DNA of 42,905 nt, from the NCBI GenBank assembly GCA_002422345.1, contig DIUL01000102.1, positions 1-42,905 on the forward strand. Direction: 5' to 3'. The position numbers and the translations under genes were made by a program. Origin of the DNA: Acetobacteraceae bacterium UBA6159. GTDB lineage: Bacteria > Pseudomonadota > Alphaproteobacteria > Acetobacterales > Acetobacteraceae. Shown one piece after another: positions 30,712-38,865 of the stretch (the stretch's first letter is position 1; every line of letters starts with the position of its first letter). The notes beneath the pieces were generated by a model that saw only the letters and a program-made list of their open reading frames with translations, was not told the origin of the DNA and did not search any database.

Positions 30712-31344
30712 CTAAACCCCCAGACCGCGAATGAACCCCTCCAACCCGCTCTGGCGCCGCCGGGCCAGCCGAGCGGCGTGGAGGATGGAGCGGACTTGGG
30801 CAATGGCGGTGGGGAGGTCGTCGTTCACGACGACGTGATCGAACTCCCGCCAATGGCTGATTTCATCGCGCGCGACGGCCATGCGGCGGGCGATCTCCGC
30901 CTCCGGGTCACCGCCACGCCCGCGCAGGCGTTGTTCCAGCGACACGATATCGGGCGGCAGGATGAACACCCCGACCACGTCGTCCGGCAGTTTCCCGCGC
31001 ATCGAAAGGTGGCCCTGCCAGTCGATGTCGAAGACCAGGTCACGGCCGGCGGCCAGCGTGCGTTCCACGGGCGCGCGAGGCGTGCCGTAGGCGTGCGTGC
31101 CTTTCAGCACCCGCGCCCATTCCAGCAGGTCGCCCTTGCGTTCGGCCTCGGCGAAGCGTGCCTCGGTCAGGAAGTGGTAGTGCACCCCGTCGATCTCCCC
31201 CGGCCGGGGCGCGCGGGTGGTGACGCTGACCGAGCGTTCCAGCTCGGCTTCGCTGGCGATCAGGGCATCGGTGATGGCGGTCTTGCCGGCGCCGGAGGGC
31301 GCGGCCAGCACGAGGCATATTCCGCGGCGAGGGATCGGGTTCAT
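30712..31344 (-). CDS. gmk: Guanylate kinase
   Basis: This 210-residue essential enzyme phosphorylates GMP to GDP using ATP. The P-loop APSGAGKT is at 15-22. The GMP-binding region TTRAPRPGEIDGVHYHF is near 45-61, and DIDWQGHLSM is near 104. The ATG at 31344 overlaps the TGA of the upstream yicC gene by four bases, which fixes the start; a longer frame from 31437 is rejected. The yicC-gmk pairing is the usual proteobacterial order. It converges with the CoA-transferase gene across a repeat element. Confidence 0.96.
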   Translation of the reverse strand: MNPIPRRGICLVLAAPSGAGKTAITDALIASEAELERSVSVTTRAPRPGEIDGVHYHFLTEARFAEAERKGDLLEWARVLKGTHAYGTPRAPVERTLAAGRDLVFDIDWQGHLSMRGKLPDDVVGVFILPPDIVSLEQRLRGRGGDPEAEIARRMAVARDEISHWREFDHVVVNDDLPTAIAQVRSILHAARLARRRQSGLEGFIRGLGV

Positions 31345-32246
31345 TCGACGTTCTGCACCTGCTCGCGCAACTGATCGATCGTGGCCTTCAGCTTCAGGCC
31401 GGTCGCGGTCAGCGCGACGGAGGCGGACTTGCTGCACAGCGTGTTCGCCTCCCGGTTGAATTCCTGCACCAGGAAGTCGAAGCGGCGCCCGACCAGCGCG
31501 CCTTCGCCCAGCAGGGCATGGGCTGCGTGGATATGGGCGTCGAGCCGGTCCAGCTCCTCCCGCACATCGGACTTGGCGGCGAGCAGGGCGATTTCCTGCG
31601 CGATCCGGTCCTCGGGCAGGGAGGTCGTCTCCCGCATCAGGGACTGGAGGTTTTCCATCATCCGCGCCTTCTGCATGGCGGGCTGGTCGGCGGCCTCCTG
31701 CGCGGCGGTGGTCCGCAGGTCGGTGATTTCCGTCAGCAGGCTTGTCAGCACCTCCGCGAGGCGCGCGCCTTCCTGCTGGCGGGACGTGACCAAGCCGGCC
31801 AGCGCGGTGGAGAAGCCGGCGCGGACTTCGTCCGTTGCGGCGGCTCGTTCCTCGGCCGGGTCATAGGCGGCCTGGCGCATCACGCCGGGCAAAGCGAGCA
31901 GGGTCTCGGCCCGCGGCACCGGGCTGCCGGGCATGCGGCGGTGCAGGTCCATCGCCAGCGTGAGCGCCTGTTCCAGCGCGGTCTGGTCCAGCGTCAGGCG
32001 GGCCTGGGTCTCCCGGCTGATGTTCAGCGAGGCGGAGATGTTGCCGCGCTTGAGGACCTTGGCCGCTTCCTCCCGCAGCCCGGGTTCCAGCGCGTCCCAG
32101 CCGGTGGGCAGGCGCACCCGCAGATCGAGGCCGCGGCCGTTCACGCTGCGCAGTTCCCAGACCCAGGAAAGTCCGTTCACCACGCCCTCGGCGCGCGCGA
32201 AACCGGTCATCGATGCCAAGGGGATGTTCAGGGGAGGATTATTCAT
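31341..32246 (-). CDS. YicC-family endoribonuclease
   Basis: This 301-residue YicC/YloC protein is known in E. coli as a metal-dependent endoribonuclease. Conserved blocks are MTGFARAEG near residue 13, SVNGRGLDLRVRLP near 34, and the C-terminal EELDRLDAHIHAAHALLGEGALVGRRFDFLVQEFNREANTLCSKS, which carries the acidic/His residues of the active region. The start may be 32246, or an ATG at 32210 (MTGFARAE) closer to the family N-terminus. It is co-transcribed with gmk (ATGA overlap) and divergent from an SDR gene 56 bases away. Confidence 0.93.
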   Translation of the reverse strand: MNNPPLNIPLASMTGFARAEGVVNGLSWVWELRSVNGRGLDLRVRLPTGWDALEPGLREEAAKVLKRGNISASLNISRETQARLTLDQTALEQALTLAMDLHRRMPGSPVPRAETLLALPGVMRQAAYDPAEERAAATDEVRAGFSTALAGLVTSRQQEGARLAEVLTSLLTEITDLRTTAAQEAADQPAMQKARMMENLQSLMRETTSLPEDRIAQEIALLAAKSDVREELDRLDAHIHAAHALLGEGALVGRRFDFLVQEFNREANTLCSKSASVALTATGLKLKATIDQLREQVQNVE

Positions 32247-32302
32247 CGGAGAAGCTTGTAACAGTCACTTCCGCCGGCGCGAACCCGGGTTATCCTGTGG
32301 GG

Positions 32303-33100
32303 ATGGTTGTTTCATCTCCCCTTCGTTCGATCCTGATTACCGGCGCGTCTTCCGGCATCGGTCAGGCGCTGGCCGTTGCGTTGGCGGACCCCGGCGTGAC
32401 GCTGCATCTGTCGGGGCGGGATGCGCGCCGCCTGGCGGCGGTGGCGGTGACCTGCGAGTCGCTGGGCGCCCGCGTTCTATCCCGCGTCATCGACGTCCGG
32501 GACGCATCGGCGATGGCCGCGTGGGTCGGCGAGGCAGGGCCGCTCGACCTGGTGGTTGCCAATGCCGGCGTCGCGGCCGGCAACCGCGCCAGCGTGCCCG
32601 AAACCCCCGAGCAGACCCGCGCGGTTCTCGGCACCAACCTGGATGGCGCGCTGAACACCGTCCTGCCGGCGATGGAACTGATGGCGGGGCAACAGGCCGG
32701 CGCGGATGGGATCAGGGGGCGGATCGCGGTCATCGCCTCCATCGCCGCCTTCATCGCCGCACCTGGGGCGGCGGCCTATTGCGCGTCCAAGTCCGCCATC
32801 GATGCCTGGGTGGTGGCGAGCGCTCCGGCCGCTCGGCGGGCCGGGATCGGGCTGACGAGCGTCTGCCCCGGCTATATCCGCACGCGGATGACCGCGCGGA
32901 ACAGCTTCGCCATGCCCGGGCTGATGGACGCCGACCGGGCGGCGACGCTGATCCTGAAAGGGATCATGGCGCAACGGACTCGCCTGGTGTTCCCGTGGTG
33001 GATGGGTGCGATGGCGCGTCTGGTCGGCTTGCTCCCGCCCGGGATGCTTGGCAGGCTGATGTCAGAACAATCACCCGCCCGGACAGGAGACAGACCATGA
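32303..33100 (+). CDS. Short-chain dehydrogenase/reductase
   Basis: This 265-residue NAD(P)-dependent oxidoreductase is of the classical SDR type. TGASSGIG is at 13-20, the strand motif NAG at 87-89, the catalytic serine at 146 in AVIASIAAF, and Tyr159/Lys163 in YCASK. A C-terminal run PWWMGAMARLVGLLPPGMLGRLM is hydrophobic and may be membrane-associated. The ATG at 32303 is chosen because it matches the fold start; a longer frame from 32213 is unlikely. The stop overlaps the ATG of the MBL gene (ATGA), so the two enzymes are co-translated. Confidence 0.88.
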   Translation: MVVSSPLRSILITGASSGIGQALAVALADPGVTLHLSGRDARRLAAVAVTCESLGARVLSRVIDVRDASAMAAWVGEAGPLDLVVANAGVAAGNRASVPETPEQTRAVLGTNLDGALNTVLPAMELMAGQQAGADGIRGRIAVIASIAAFIAAPGAAAYCASKSAIDAWVVASAPAARRAGIGLTSVCPGYIRTRMTARNSFAMPGLMDADRAATLILKGIMAQRTRLVFPWWMGAMARLVGLLPPGMLGRLMSEQSPARTGDRP

Positions 33101-33975
33101 CAACAGCCCCGACCCGCCAACCGCCCGGCATCCATCACCGCGTGGTGGGGGATGTCCTCATCTCGGCCCTGAATGACGGGATGTTCGAGGGCGGGTTCAA
33201 CTTCCTCGCCAACGTGCCGGAAGCCGAGGCCGAACAGATGCACCGGGAGGCGTTCCGCGCCATCCCGCCGCGCCTGGCCGTGAACAACTTCCTGGTCCGG
33301 TCGGGCGGGAAGCTGATCCTGGTCGATGCCGGCTGCGGCGGGGCGATGGGGCCGGACATGGGGCAACTGACCGCGAACCTCGCGGCGCTGGGCGTGGCGC
33401 CGGGGCAGATCGACGCGGTGCTGTGCACGCATCTGCATCCCGACCACATCGGCGGGCTGGTGGATGGCGAAGGCAAGGCCGTGTTCCCCAAGGCCGAGAT
33501 GGTGGTGCATGAGGCCGATCTGCGCTTCTGGGGCGATGACGCGACCCTGGCCGGCGCGACCAGCGACATGGACCGCGGGTTCGTGCAGCTCGCGCGGACG
33601 GCGATCGCGGCCTATGCGGACCGGACGCGGACTCTGACCGGGGGAGAGGCCTTCGCCGGTATTTCGATCCTGCCGGAGCCTGGGCATACGCCGGGGCATT
33701 CAGGCTGGATGATCGCGTCCGGCAGTGACTCGCTGCTGATCTGGGGGGACATCGTCCACATGCCCGGCATCCAGTTTCGCCGGCCGGAGGCGCACATGGC
33801 CTTCGACGTCGATGGCCAGCAGGCGATCGCCACGCGCAAGCGGGTGATGGACATGGTGTCGACCGACCGGTTGCGGGTGGCCGGGATGCATCTGGATTTC
33901 CCGTGCTTCGGCCACGTCGTCCGCGCCGGCGAAGGCTTTGCGTTCGTGCCGGAGGTCTGGACCCCGACGGTTTGA
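33097..33975 (+). CDS. MBL-fold metallohydrolase
   Basis: This 292-residue metallo-beta-lactamase-fold hydrolase has a Zn-binding motif THLHPDHIGG with His112, His114, Asp116 and His117. EPGHTPGHSGWMI and GDIVHMPGIQF provide the later ligands, and a terminal His lies in GMHLDFPCFGH. The start ATG at 33097 has AGGAG seven bases upstream and overlaps the SDR stop. No signal peptide is visible. The overall pattern resembles the quorum-quenching lactonase/alkyl-hydrolase branch (NNFLVRSGGKLILVDAGCG). Its partner SDR suggests a small two-step pathway; the substrate is unknown. Confidence 0.9.
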   Translation: MTTAPTRQPPGIHHRVVGDVLISALNDGMFEGGFNFLANVPEAEAEQMHREAFRAIPPRLAVNNFLVRSGGKLILVDAGCGGAMGPDMGQLTANLAALGVAPGQIDAVLCTHLHPDHIGGLVDGEGKAVFPKAEMVVHEADLRFWGDDATLAGATSDMDRGFVQLARTAIAAYADRTRTLTGGEAFAGISILPEPGHTPGHSGWMIASGSDSLLIWGDIVHMPGIQFRRPEAHMAFDVDGQQAIATRKRVMDMVSTDRLRVAGMHLDFPCFGHVVRAGEGFAFVPEVWTPTV

Positions 33976-34010
33976 GCGGGGCAATCGCGCTGGTCTCTCG
34001 GATGACTTGT

Positions 34011-34124
34011 CCCGTCATGGTCGGGCTCGACCCGACCATCGCCAGGGGCTCCGTCGATGGTATTCTCGTTTTATCTCCAACAACCACGTGCCTGGCGATG
34101 GGTGGGTCAAGCCCACCCATGACG
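34011..34124. repeat. Paired REP-like element, copy B (114 bp)
   Basis: This has the same architecture and exactly the same length as copy A at 15812. The left unit has GGTCGGG-CTCGA-CCCGACC then ATCGCCAGG (34011-34046). The right unit starts CCTGGCGATGGG and has GGTGGG-TCAAG-CCCACC, ending ATGACG (34091-34124). The linker sequence is unrelated to that of copy A. Confidence 0.8.
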
Positions 34125-34162
34125 AAAAGCGGCCAAGTGCGATCGCCCGGGCGGCGGCGCGC

Positions 34163-35407
34163 CTAGCGCCGCTTCTCCTCGACATGCGGCAGGAACGCGG
34201 TCAGCAGCCCGATCAGCGGCAGGAACGAGCACGCGATGTAGACCGTCTCGATGCTCGTCCAGTCCGCGACCTGGCCCAGCGCGGCCGCCCCCAGGCCGCC
34301 GAGGCCGAAGGAGAAGCCGAACATCATCCCCGCCACCATGCCGACCCGGCCGGGCATCAGTTCCTGCGCGTAGACCAGGATGGCCGAGAAGGCGGAGGCC
34401 ATGATCAGCCCGATCAGCACGGTCAGGATCGCGGTGCCCCAAAGGCCGGCGTAGGGCATGATCAGCGTGAAGGGCAGCGCCCCCAGGATCGAGAACCAGA
34501 TCACCGGCTTGCGCCCGAATTTGTCGCCGATCGGCCCGCCCGCGAAGGTGCCGGCGGCGATCGAGCCCAGGAACAGGAACAGCAGCAACTGCGAGTTCTG
34601 CACCGAGACCTGGAACTTCTCCATCAGATAGAACGTGTAGTACGAGCTCAGGCTGGCCGTATAGACGTTCTTCGAGAACAGCAGGATCAGCACGATCCCC
34701 AGCGCCAGGAACACCTTGTTGCGCGGCAGCGGGCCGGTGGTCGACACGGCGGCGGCGGGGGTGCGGCGGTTACGCCGAGCCTCCATGGCCGGGTGGCGGT
34801 TGTACCAGAAGCTGACATAGGAGAGCATGGCGATGGCCAGCAGCGCGGCGGCCGAGAACCAGGCGATGCTCGACTGCCCGCGGGCGCCGACGACGAAGGC
34901 CGCGAGCAGCGGGCCGATGGCCGATCCGGTGCTGCCGCCAACCTGGAACAGCGACTGCGCGAGGCCATAGCGCCCGCCGGACGCCATGCGCGCCACGCGG
35001 GATGATTCCGGGTGGAAGACCGAGGAGCCGATGCCGATCAGCGCGGCCGAGAGCAGGATGAGTTCGTAGCTGTCGACCATGGACAGCATCAGCAGGCCGA
35101 CCAGACTGCAGCACATGGCGATCGGCAGGGAGAAGGGCTGCGGGTATTTGTCGGTGACCATGCCAACGACCGGTTGCAGCATGGACGCGGTGAACTGGAA
35201 CGCCAGGGTGATCAGGCCGATCTGCGCGAAGTCGAGGTGATACGACTCCTTCAGGATCGGATAGATCGCCGGGACCAGCGACTGGTTCATGTCGTTCAGC
35301 AGGTGACAGATACTGAGCGAAACGAGGATCGCGAAGGTCGTGCCACTATCGTCACGTTTAGCCGGGGCTGCGGCCGTGTTTCCGGCTGCGATCGTGTTCT
35401 GGCTCAA
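34163..35407 (-). CDS. fsr: MFS transporter, fosmidomycin-resistance (Fsr) type
   Basis: This 414-residue, twelve-helix major facilitator exporter aligns closely with E. coli Fsr by memory. Shared text includes SICHLLNDMNQSLVPAIYPILKE, LITLAFQFTASMLQPVVGMVTDK, GSSVFHPESSRVARMASGGRYGLAQSLFQVGG. Proteins of this type export fosmidomycin and related compounds; the natural substrate is unknown. The TTG at 35407 has AGGA nine bases upstream; the alternative TTG at 35452 adds 15 residues. It is alone on its strand, with a REP element downstream. In E. coli the neighbour is ybaL, which here lies 24 kb away. Confidence 0.88.
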   Translation of the reverse strand: MSQNTIAAGNTAAAPAKRDDSGTTFAILVSLSICHLLNDMNQSLVPAIYPILKESYHLDFAQIGLITLAFQFTASMLQPVVGMVTDKYPQPFSLPIAMCCSLVGLLMLSMVDSYELILLSAALIGIGSSVFHPESSRVARMASGGRYGLAQSLFQVGGSTGSAIGPLLAAFVVGARGQSSIAWFSAAALLAIAMLSYVSFWYNRHPAMEARRNRRTPAAAVSTTGPLPRNKVFLALGIVLILLFSKNVYTASLSSYYTFYLMEKFQVSVQNSQLLLFLFLGSIAAGTFAGGPIGDKFGRKPVIWFSILGALPFTLIMPYAGLWGTAILTVLIGLIMASAFSAILVYAQELMPGRVGMVAGMMFGFSFGLGGLGAAALGQVADWTSIETVYIACSFLPLIGLLTAFLPHVEEKRR

Positions 35408-35618
35408 GATATTGTCCTGCCTGGTCCGCGCGCTGACAGGGCAGTATGACAATTATCATTGCGCGTGACCTATGCATCCAACGGGGGTCTGCCACCCGCG
35501 TTGTCGCCTTTCTGCCCCCTTCGATGCTAAGTTCTGCCTCATTCAGGGACGAGTGTTTGTGTCGACGTGCTTGGGACTACCGGACCTTCCGGCGCCTGGC
35601 GTGTTGCTGGAGGGTTGG

Positions 35619-35768
35619 ATGCCTATTCGAAGCAGACCTGGTACGAGTGGGCGCGTTTTCGCGATGCCCGTTCTGCTGATCCTGGGTCTTCTCGCCGCAC
35701 ATTGGGTTCTGTCGGACTGGTCGGCGTTGCCGCGGTTCATTTCCTCGACTCTCGCCGCGATCCAATAG
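35619..35768 (+). CDS. Small membrane protein, 49 residues
   Basis: Forty-nine residues, with the basic lead MPIRSRPGTSGR, are followed by one hydrophobic segment VFAMPVLLILGLLAAHWVLS (about 13-32) and a short polar tail. GGAGG lies six bases before the ATG, which is a good signal, and the frame ends only two bases from the convergent DUF1223 stop. No homology is recognised. Frames running upstream from 35472 lack such a start. It may be a real small inner-membrane protein, though chance is possible for a frame of this length. Confidence 0.5.
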   Translation: MPIRSRPGTSGRVFAMPVLLILGLLAAHWVLSDWSALPRFISSTLAAIQ

Positions 35769-35770
35769 GG

Positions 35771-36466
35771 CTACACGGCCCGCGCCTCGGCCGTCCCGAC
35801 CAGGCGCTGCTGCCCGTCGCGGATCATCAGGACCGCGCCCTGGGCGCCGCTGATACCGGGCAGCATGATGCGGCCCTCGGCCGGGTCCAGCGCCCGCAAT
35901 TCCCGCACAATCCGGAATTCCCGCAATTTCCGCCCGCCGTTCTCTCCGGCGCCGATCGTCGTCGTGTGTTCCGGGTCGTAGATCGCCAGGGACAGTGAGG
36001 CGCCGAGCGGCAGCGGCCCGACCTCGGCCACCAACTGACCCCCATGGCGGCGCAGCGACGTGGCCACCGGCAAGGGCGGGGCAGCCCGCATCGCCGCGTT
36101 GACGGAACGGGCGTTGGACCCGACCACCATGATGGCGCCGTTCACCACCAGGGCCGGGGTATAGACCTCGGTCCGCAGCGACTGGGCATAGGCGCGCTGG
36201 CGGTCCGACCAGGCGCGGTTGGCGAAGGGATCGGGCCAGCCCAGCCGGTTCCAGTAGTCCACATGCCAGGCCAGCCCGATCACGTGGGGTTCCCGGACCA
36301 GTTCCCCCAGCAGCGCATCCGCGGGCGGGCAGGAGGAGCATCCCTGCGAGGTGAACAGTTCCAGCAGGACGGGTGGCGCCTCGGCCTGCGCGCGCGCCTG
36401 GATACCCCCTTGGGCACCCCCCGCGATCAGCCCCAGCCCACCCGCGATGACAACCCGACGGCGCAT
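35771..36466 (-). CDS. DUF1223 thioredoxin-like exported protein
   Basis: This 231-residue protein has an N-terminal signal (MRRRVVIAGGLGLIAGGAQG, cut near ARA-QA). The mature part starts VLLELFTSQGCSSCPPADALLGEL, with Cys43 and Cys46 forming a CSSC pair typical of DUF1223. The domain continues WHVDYWNRLGWPDPFANRAWSDRQRAYA and TPALVVNGAIMVVGSN. It is predicted to be periplasmic; the biochemical role is unproved. AAGGAG precedes the ATG by eight bases. It is divergent from the HCCA/DsbA-like gene by 124 bases. Confidence 0.87.
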   Translation of the reverse strand: MRRRVVIAGGLGLIAGGAQGGIQARAQAEAPPVLLELFTSQGCSSCPPADALLGELVREPHVIGLAWHVDYWNRLGWPDPFANRAWSDRQRAYAQSLRTEVYTPALVVNGAIMVVGSNARSVNAAMRAAPPLPVATSLRRHGGQLVAEVGPLPLGASLSLAIYDPEHTTTIGAGENGGRKLREFRIVRELRALDPAEGRIMLPGISGAQGAVLMIRDGQQRLVGTAEARAV

Positions 36467-36590
36467 GATGTGTCTCCTTCCGTGCCTGCATGGGACTCGG
36501 CGCGGGCGCGCGCGTTACAGACAAGGCCGGACCTGACGCCGCCGCCGAACCGGTCTATGGTGCGGCCAACCAATCACGGAGGAATTCAAC

Positions 36591-37205
36591 ATGGCCGAAG
36601 TCGAGTGCTTTTTCGACTGTTCCAGCCCCTGGACCTATTTCGCCTTCCACAGCCTGCGGGAGATGCAGAAGGAGATCGGCGTCGACATCTCGTGGCGGCC
36701 GCATCTGGTGGGTGGCGTGTTCAACGCGGTGAACCCGACCGTCCACAACTCCCGCGAAAAGCCGGTCGTGCCGAAGCAGAACTACGGCAAGAAGGACCAG
36801 AACGACTGGGCGCGCTTCCTGGGCCTGCGGGTGATGTATCGCCCGACCGTGTTCCCGGTGAACAGCGTCAAGGTCATGCGCGCCTGCTGTTTCCTGGAAG
36901 GCACCGACAAGATCGTGCCCTTCGCCGCCGCCGCCTTCGACGCCTATTGGGGTGACGACAAGGACATCTCCCAGGTCAGCGTCCTGACCGAGATCTGCAA
37001 GACCGCCGGCGTCGACCCGGCCGAGGTCCTGGCGGGGATCGAGCAGCAGCCGATCAAGGACCGGCTGCGGAACAACACGCAGGAACTGATCGATCGCGGC
37101 GGCTTCGGCTCCCCCACCATCTTCGTGGGCGGGGACGACATGTATTTCGGCAATGACCGCATGCCGCTGATCCGCGACGCCGTCCTGCGCCGGCGGGCGA
37201 AATGA
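36591..37205 (+). CDS. DsbA-like 2-hydroxychromene-2-carboxylate isomerase family protein
   Basis: This 204-residue DsbA-fold protein of the kappa-GST/HCCA-isomerase type starts EVECFFDCSSPWTYFAFHSLREMQ, with the catalytic serine in the place of a redox cysteine pair. It ends with GSPTIFVGGDDMYFGNDRMPLI, the cis-Pro loop. Such enzymes isomerise aromatic ring-cleavage intermediates or conjugate glutathione. GGAGG lies about eight bases before the ATG. The stop overlaps the start of the enoyl-CoA hydratase by four bases, so an aromatic or cyclic acyl-CoA pathway is a reasonable inference. Confidence 0.87.
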   Translation: MAEVECFFDCSSPWTYFAFHSLREMQKEIGVDISWRPHLVGGVFNAVNPTVHNSREKPVVPKQNYGKKDQNDWARFLGLRVMYRPTVFPVNSVKVMRACCFLEGTDKIVPFAAAAFDAYWGDDKDISQVSVLTEICKTAGVDPAEVLAGIEQQPIKDRLRNNTQELIDRGGFGSPTIFVGGDDMYFGNDRMPLIRDAVLRRRAK

Positions 37206-37984
37206 GCCTGATCCTCGTCGCGGTCGAGGATCGGGGCGAGACCGGCACGGTTGCCCATGTCACGGTTAACAACGCCGAACAGCGGAACGCCCTGGGCAAC
37301 GCGGGCAAGCGGGAACTGGCCGAGACGATCGAACGCGTCTCGGACGATCCCGGCCTGCGGGTGATCGTGCTGACGGGGGCCGGCGACCGGTCCTTCATCG
37401 GCGGGGCGAACGTGAAGGAGATGTCGACGTTCTCCCACGGGCATGCGTCGGAGGGTCCATCCCTGACGCATCGCGCGTGTGAGGCGATCCGACGTGCGCC
37501 GGTACCGGTGATTGCCCGGATCAACGGCTATTGCTTCGGGGCCGGGTTGGAGATCGCGGCGTCGTGCGACATGCGCGCGGCGGTGGATACCGCGAAGTTC
37601 GGCATGCCGGAGGTGCTGTTCGGCCTGCCTTCTGGGATGGAGGCCTGCCTGCTGCCGCAGTTGATCGGTTGGGGGAAGACCAGGGAACTGGTCTTCACCG
37701 GGCGGCACATCGATGCGCGGGAGGCGATGGACTCCCACCTGATCGAACGAATGGTGCCGGCCGAGGGGCTGGATGACGCGGTGGACGAATGGGTGAACGC
37801 CATCGTCGCCGCTGGCCCCAAGGCGATCCGTGCCCAGAAGGAACTGATCCGGGACTGGGAACGGATGTCGATCGCCGATGCGGTGCAGCAGGGCATCCGT
37901 GCCGTTGCCGCGGCGCATGGGACCGAGGAGACGCAGCGCCTGATGGGCGCTTTCGTGGCAAAGCGGTCGAAGCCGAAGGCGTAA
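37202..37984 (+). CDS. Enoyl-CoA hydratase/isomerase family protein
   Basis: This 260-residue crotonase-fold protein has an oxyanion hole formed by the GAGDRSFIGGANVKEM segment near 61-76 and by RINGYCFGAGLEIAASCDMRAA near 105-126. The catalytic Glu region MPEVLFGLPSGMEACLLPQLIG follows. Hydration of an enoyl-CoA or a related isomerisation is expected; the acyl chain is unknown. It is co-translated with the DsbA-like isomerase. No other beta-oxidation gene is adjacent. Confidence 0.9.
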   Translation: MSLILVAVEDRGETGTVAHVTVNNAEQRNALGNAGKRELAETIERVSDDPGLRVIVLTGAGDRSFIGGANVKEMSTFSHGHASEGPSLTHRACEAIRRAPVPVIARINGYCFGAGLEIAASCDMRAAVDTAKFGMPEVLFGLPSGMEACLLPQLIGWGKTRELVFTGRHIDAREAMDSHLIERMVPAEGLDDAVDEWVNAIVAAGPKAIRAQKELIRDWERMSIADAVQQGIRAVAAAHGTEETQRLMGAFVAKRSKPKA

Positions 37985-38017
37985 CGGTTGGGGGGACGGT
38001 GTCGTCCCCCCGTTTCG

Positions 38018-38785
38018 TCAGATCGCCATGTAGCCGCCATCGACATTGTAGCAGGCGCCGGTAACGTAGGACGCGCGGTCGGAGCAGAACCAGAGCACCA
38101 TCTCTCCGATTTCCTCGGGCCTGCCCATGCGGCCGAAGGGCACTTTCTGCATCAGTTCGGCGCCGCGTCGGCGCATCGTGTCCTCGGTCATTTTTGTTTC
38201 AATATAACCAGGGCACACCGCGTTCACGCGGATCTTGTCGGTGGCGTATTCCAGCGCGGCCGTCTTGGTCAGGCCCAGCACGCCATGCTTGGCCGCAACA
38301 TAGGCGGAGGATGTGGGCAGGCCGATCAGCCCGGCGATCGATCCGGTGTTGACGATCACACCGCCGCCCTGGGCCAGCATCTGGACGATCTCGTGCTTCA
38401 TGCACAGCCAGACGCCGCGCAGATTGACCGCGATCATGCGATCGAAGGAATCGTCAGCCCACTCATGTGTTTTCTTGCCACCGGCATTGACCTGGTAGCC
38501 CGCGATGCCGGCGTTGTTGAACGCGCAATCGATACGACCATAGGCGCTGACGACGGCCTTGATCATCGCCTGCACCGCGGCGCTGTCGGTGACATCGCCG
38601 GACAGCGACATCGCCTGGCCGCCGGCCGCGTTCACCTGCGCAACGGTTTCCGCCGCCGCGTCGATATTGGCGTCCGCCACCGCGACCCGCGCGCCTTCCC
38701 GGGCAAAAATCAGCGCGGTCGCCAGCCCGATCCCGCCGCCACCGCCGGTGATCAGTGCTGACTTGCCTTCGAGTAGTCCGGCCAT
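38018..38785 (-). CDS. Short-chain dehydrogenase/reductase (BKR-like)
   Basis: This 255-residue classical SDR has a nucleotide motif TGGGGGIG at 13-20, NNAG at 90-93, a catalytic triad of Ser149, Tyr162 and Lys166, and a C-terminal YVTGACYNVDGGYMAI typical of beta-ketoacyl reductase-like members. AGGAGG before the ATG is strong. It is divergent from a TetR-family regulator with an 80-base gap that carries possible operator half-sites, so it is probably that regulator's target. The substrate is unknown. Confidence 0.9.
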   Translation of the reverse strand: MAGLLEGKSALITGGGGGIGLATALIFAREGARVAVADANIDAAAETVAQVNAAGGQAMSLSGDVTDSAAVQAMIKAVVSAYGRIDCAFNNAGIAGYQVNAGGKKTHEWADDSFDRMIAVNLRGVWLCMKHEIVQMLAQGGGVIVNTGSIAGLIGLPTSSAYVAAKHGVLGLTKTAALEYATDKIRVNAVCPGYIETKMTEDTMRRRGAELMQKVPFGRMGRPEEIGEMVLWFCSDRASYVTGACYNVDGGYMAI

Positions 38786-38812
38786 TGTTTCCTCCTGTTG
38801 TCTGGCTTGGGC

Positions 38813-38860
38813 ATGCTACCCGGCGGTAGGCTTTCAATCCAGTCTGGTTAGCGGTAGCAT
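38813..38860. promoter_or_regulatory. Candidate TetR operator in the SDR/TetR intergenic region
   Basis: CTACC-CGGC-GGTAG forms a near-start palindrome (38816-38829). ATGCTACC (38813-38820) pairs with GGTAGCAT (38853-38860) across 32 bases. Both lie between the two divergent starts, six bases before the TetR ATG at the right side. TetR sites are typically such short palindromes. Confidence 0.4.
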
Positions 38861-38865
38861 CGGGC

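Noticed and set aside
31933..33096. Frame upstream of the MBL gene that would make a 680-residue protein
   Set aside because: Only the part from 33097 has homology, and it has a good ribosome-binding site. The upstream part runs across yicC and the SDR gene.
35443..35458. AT-rich near-palindrome TGACAATTATCATTG before fsr resembling a Fur site
   Set aside because: Only about 10 of 14 positions fit the 7-1-7 consensus, and fsr is not an iron gene.
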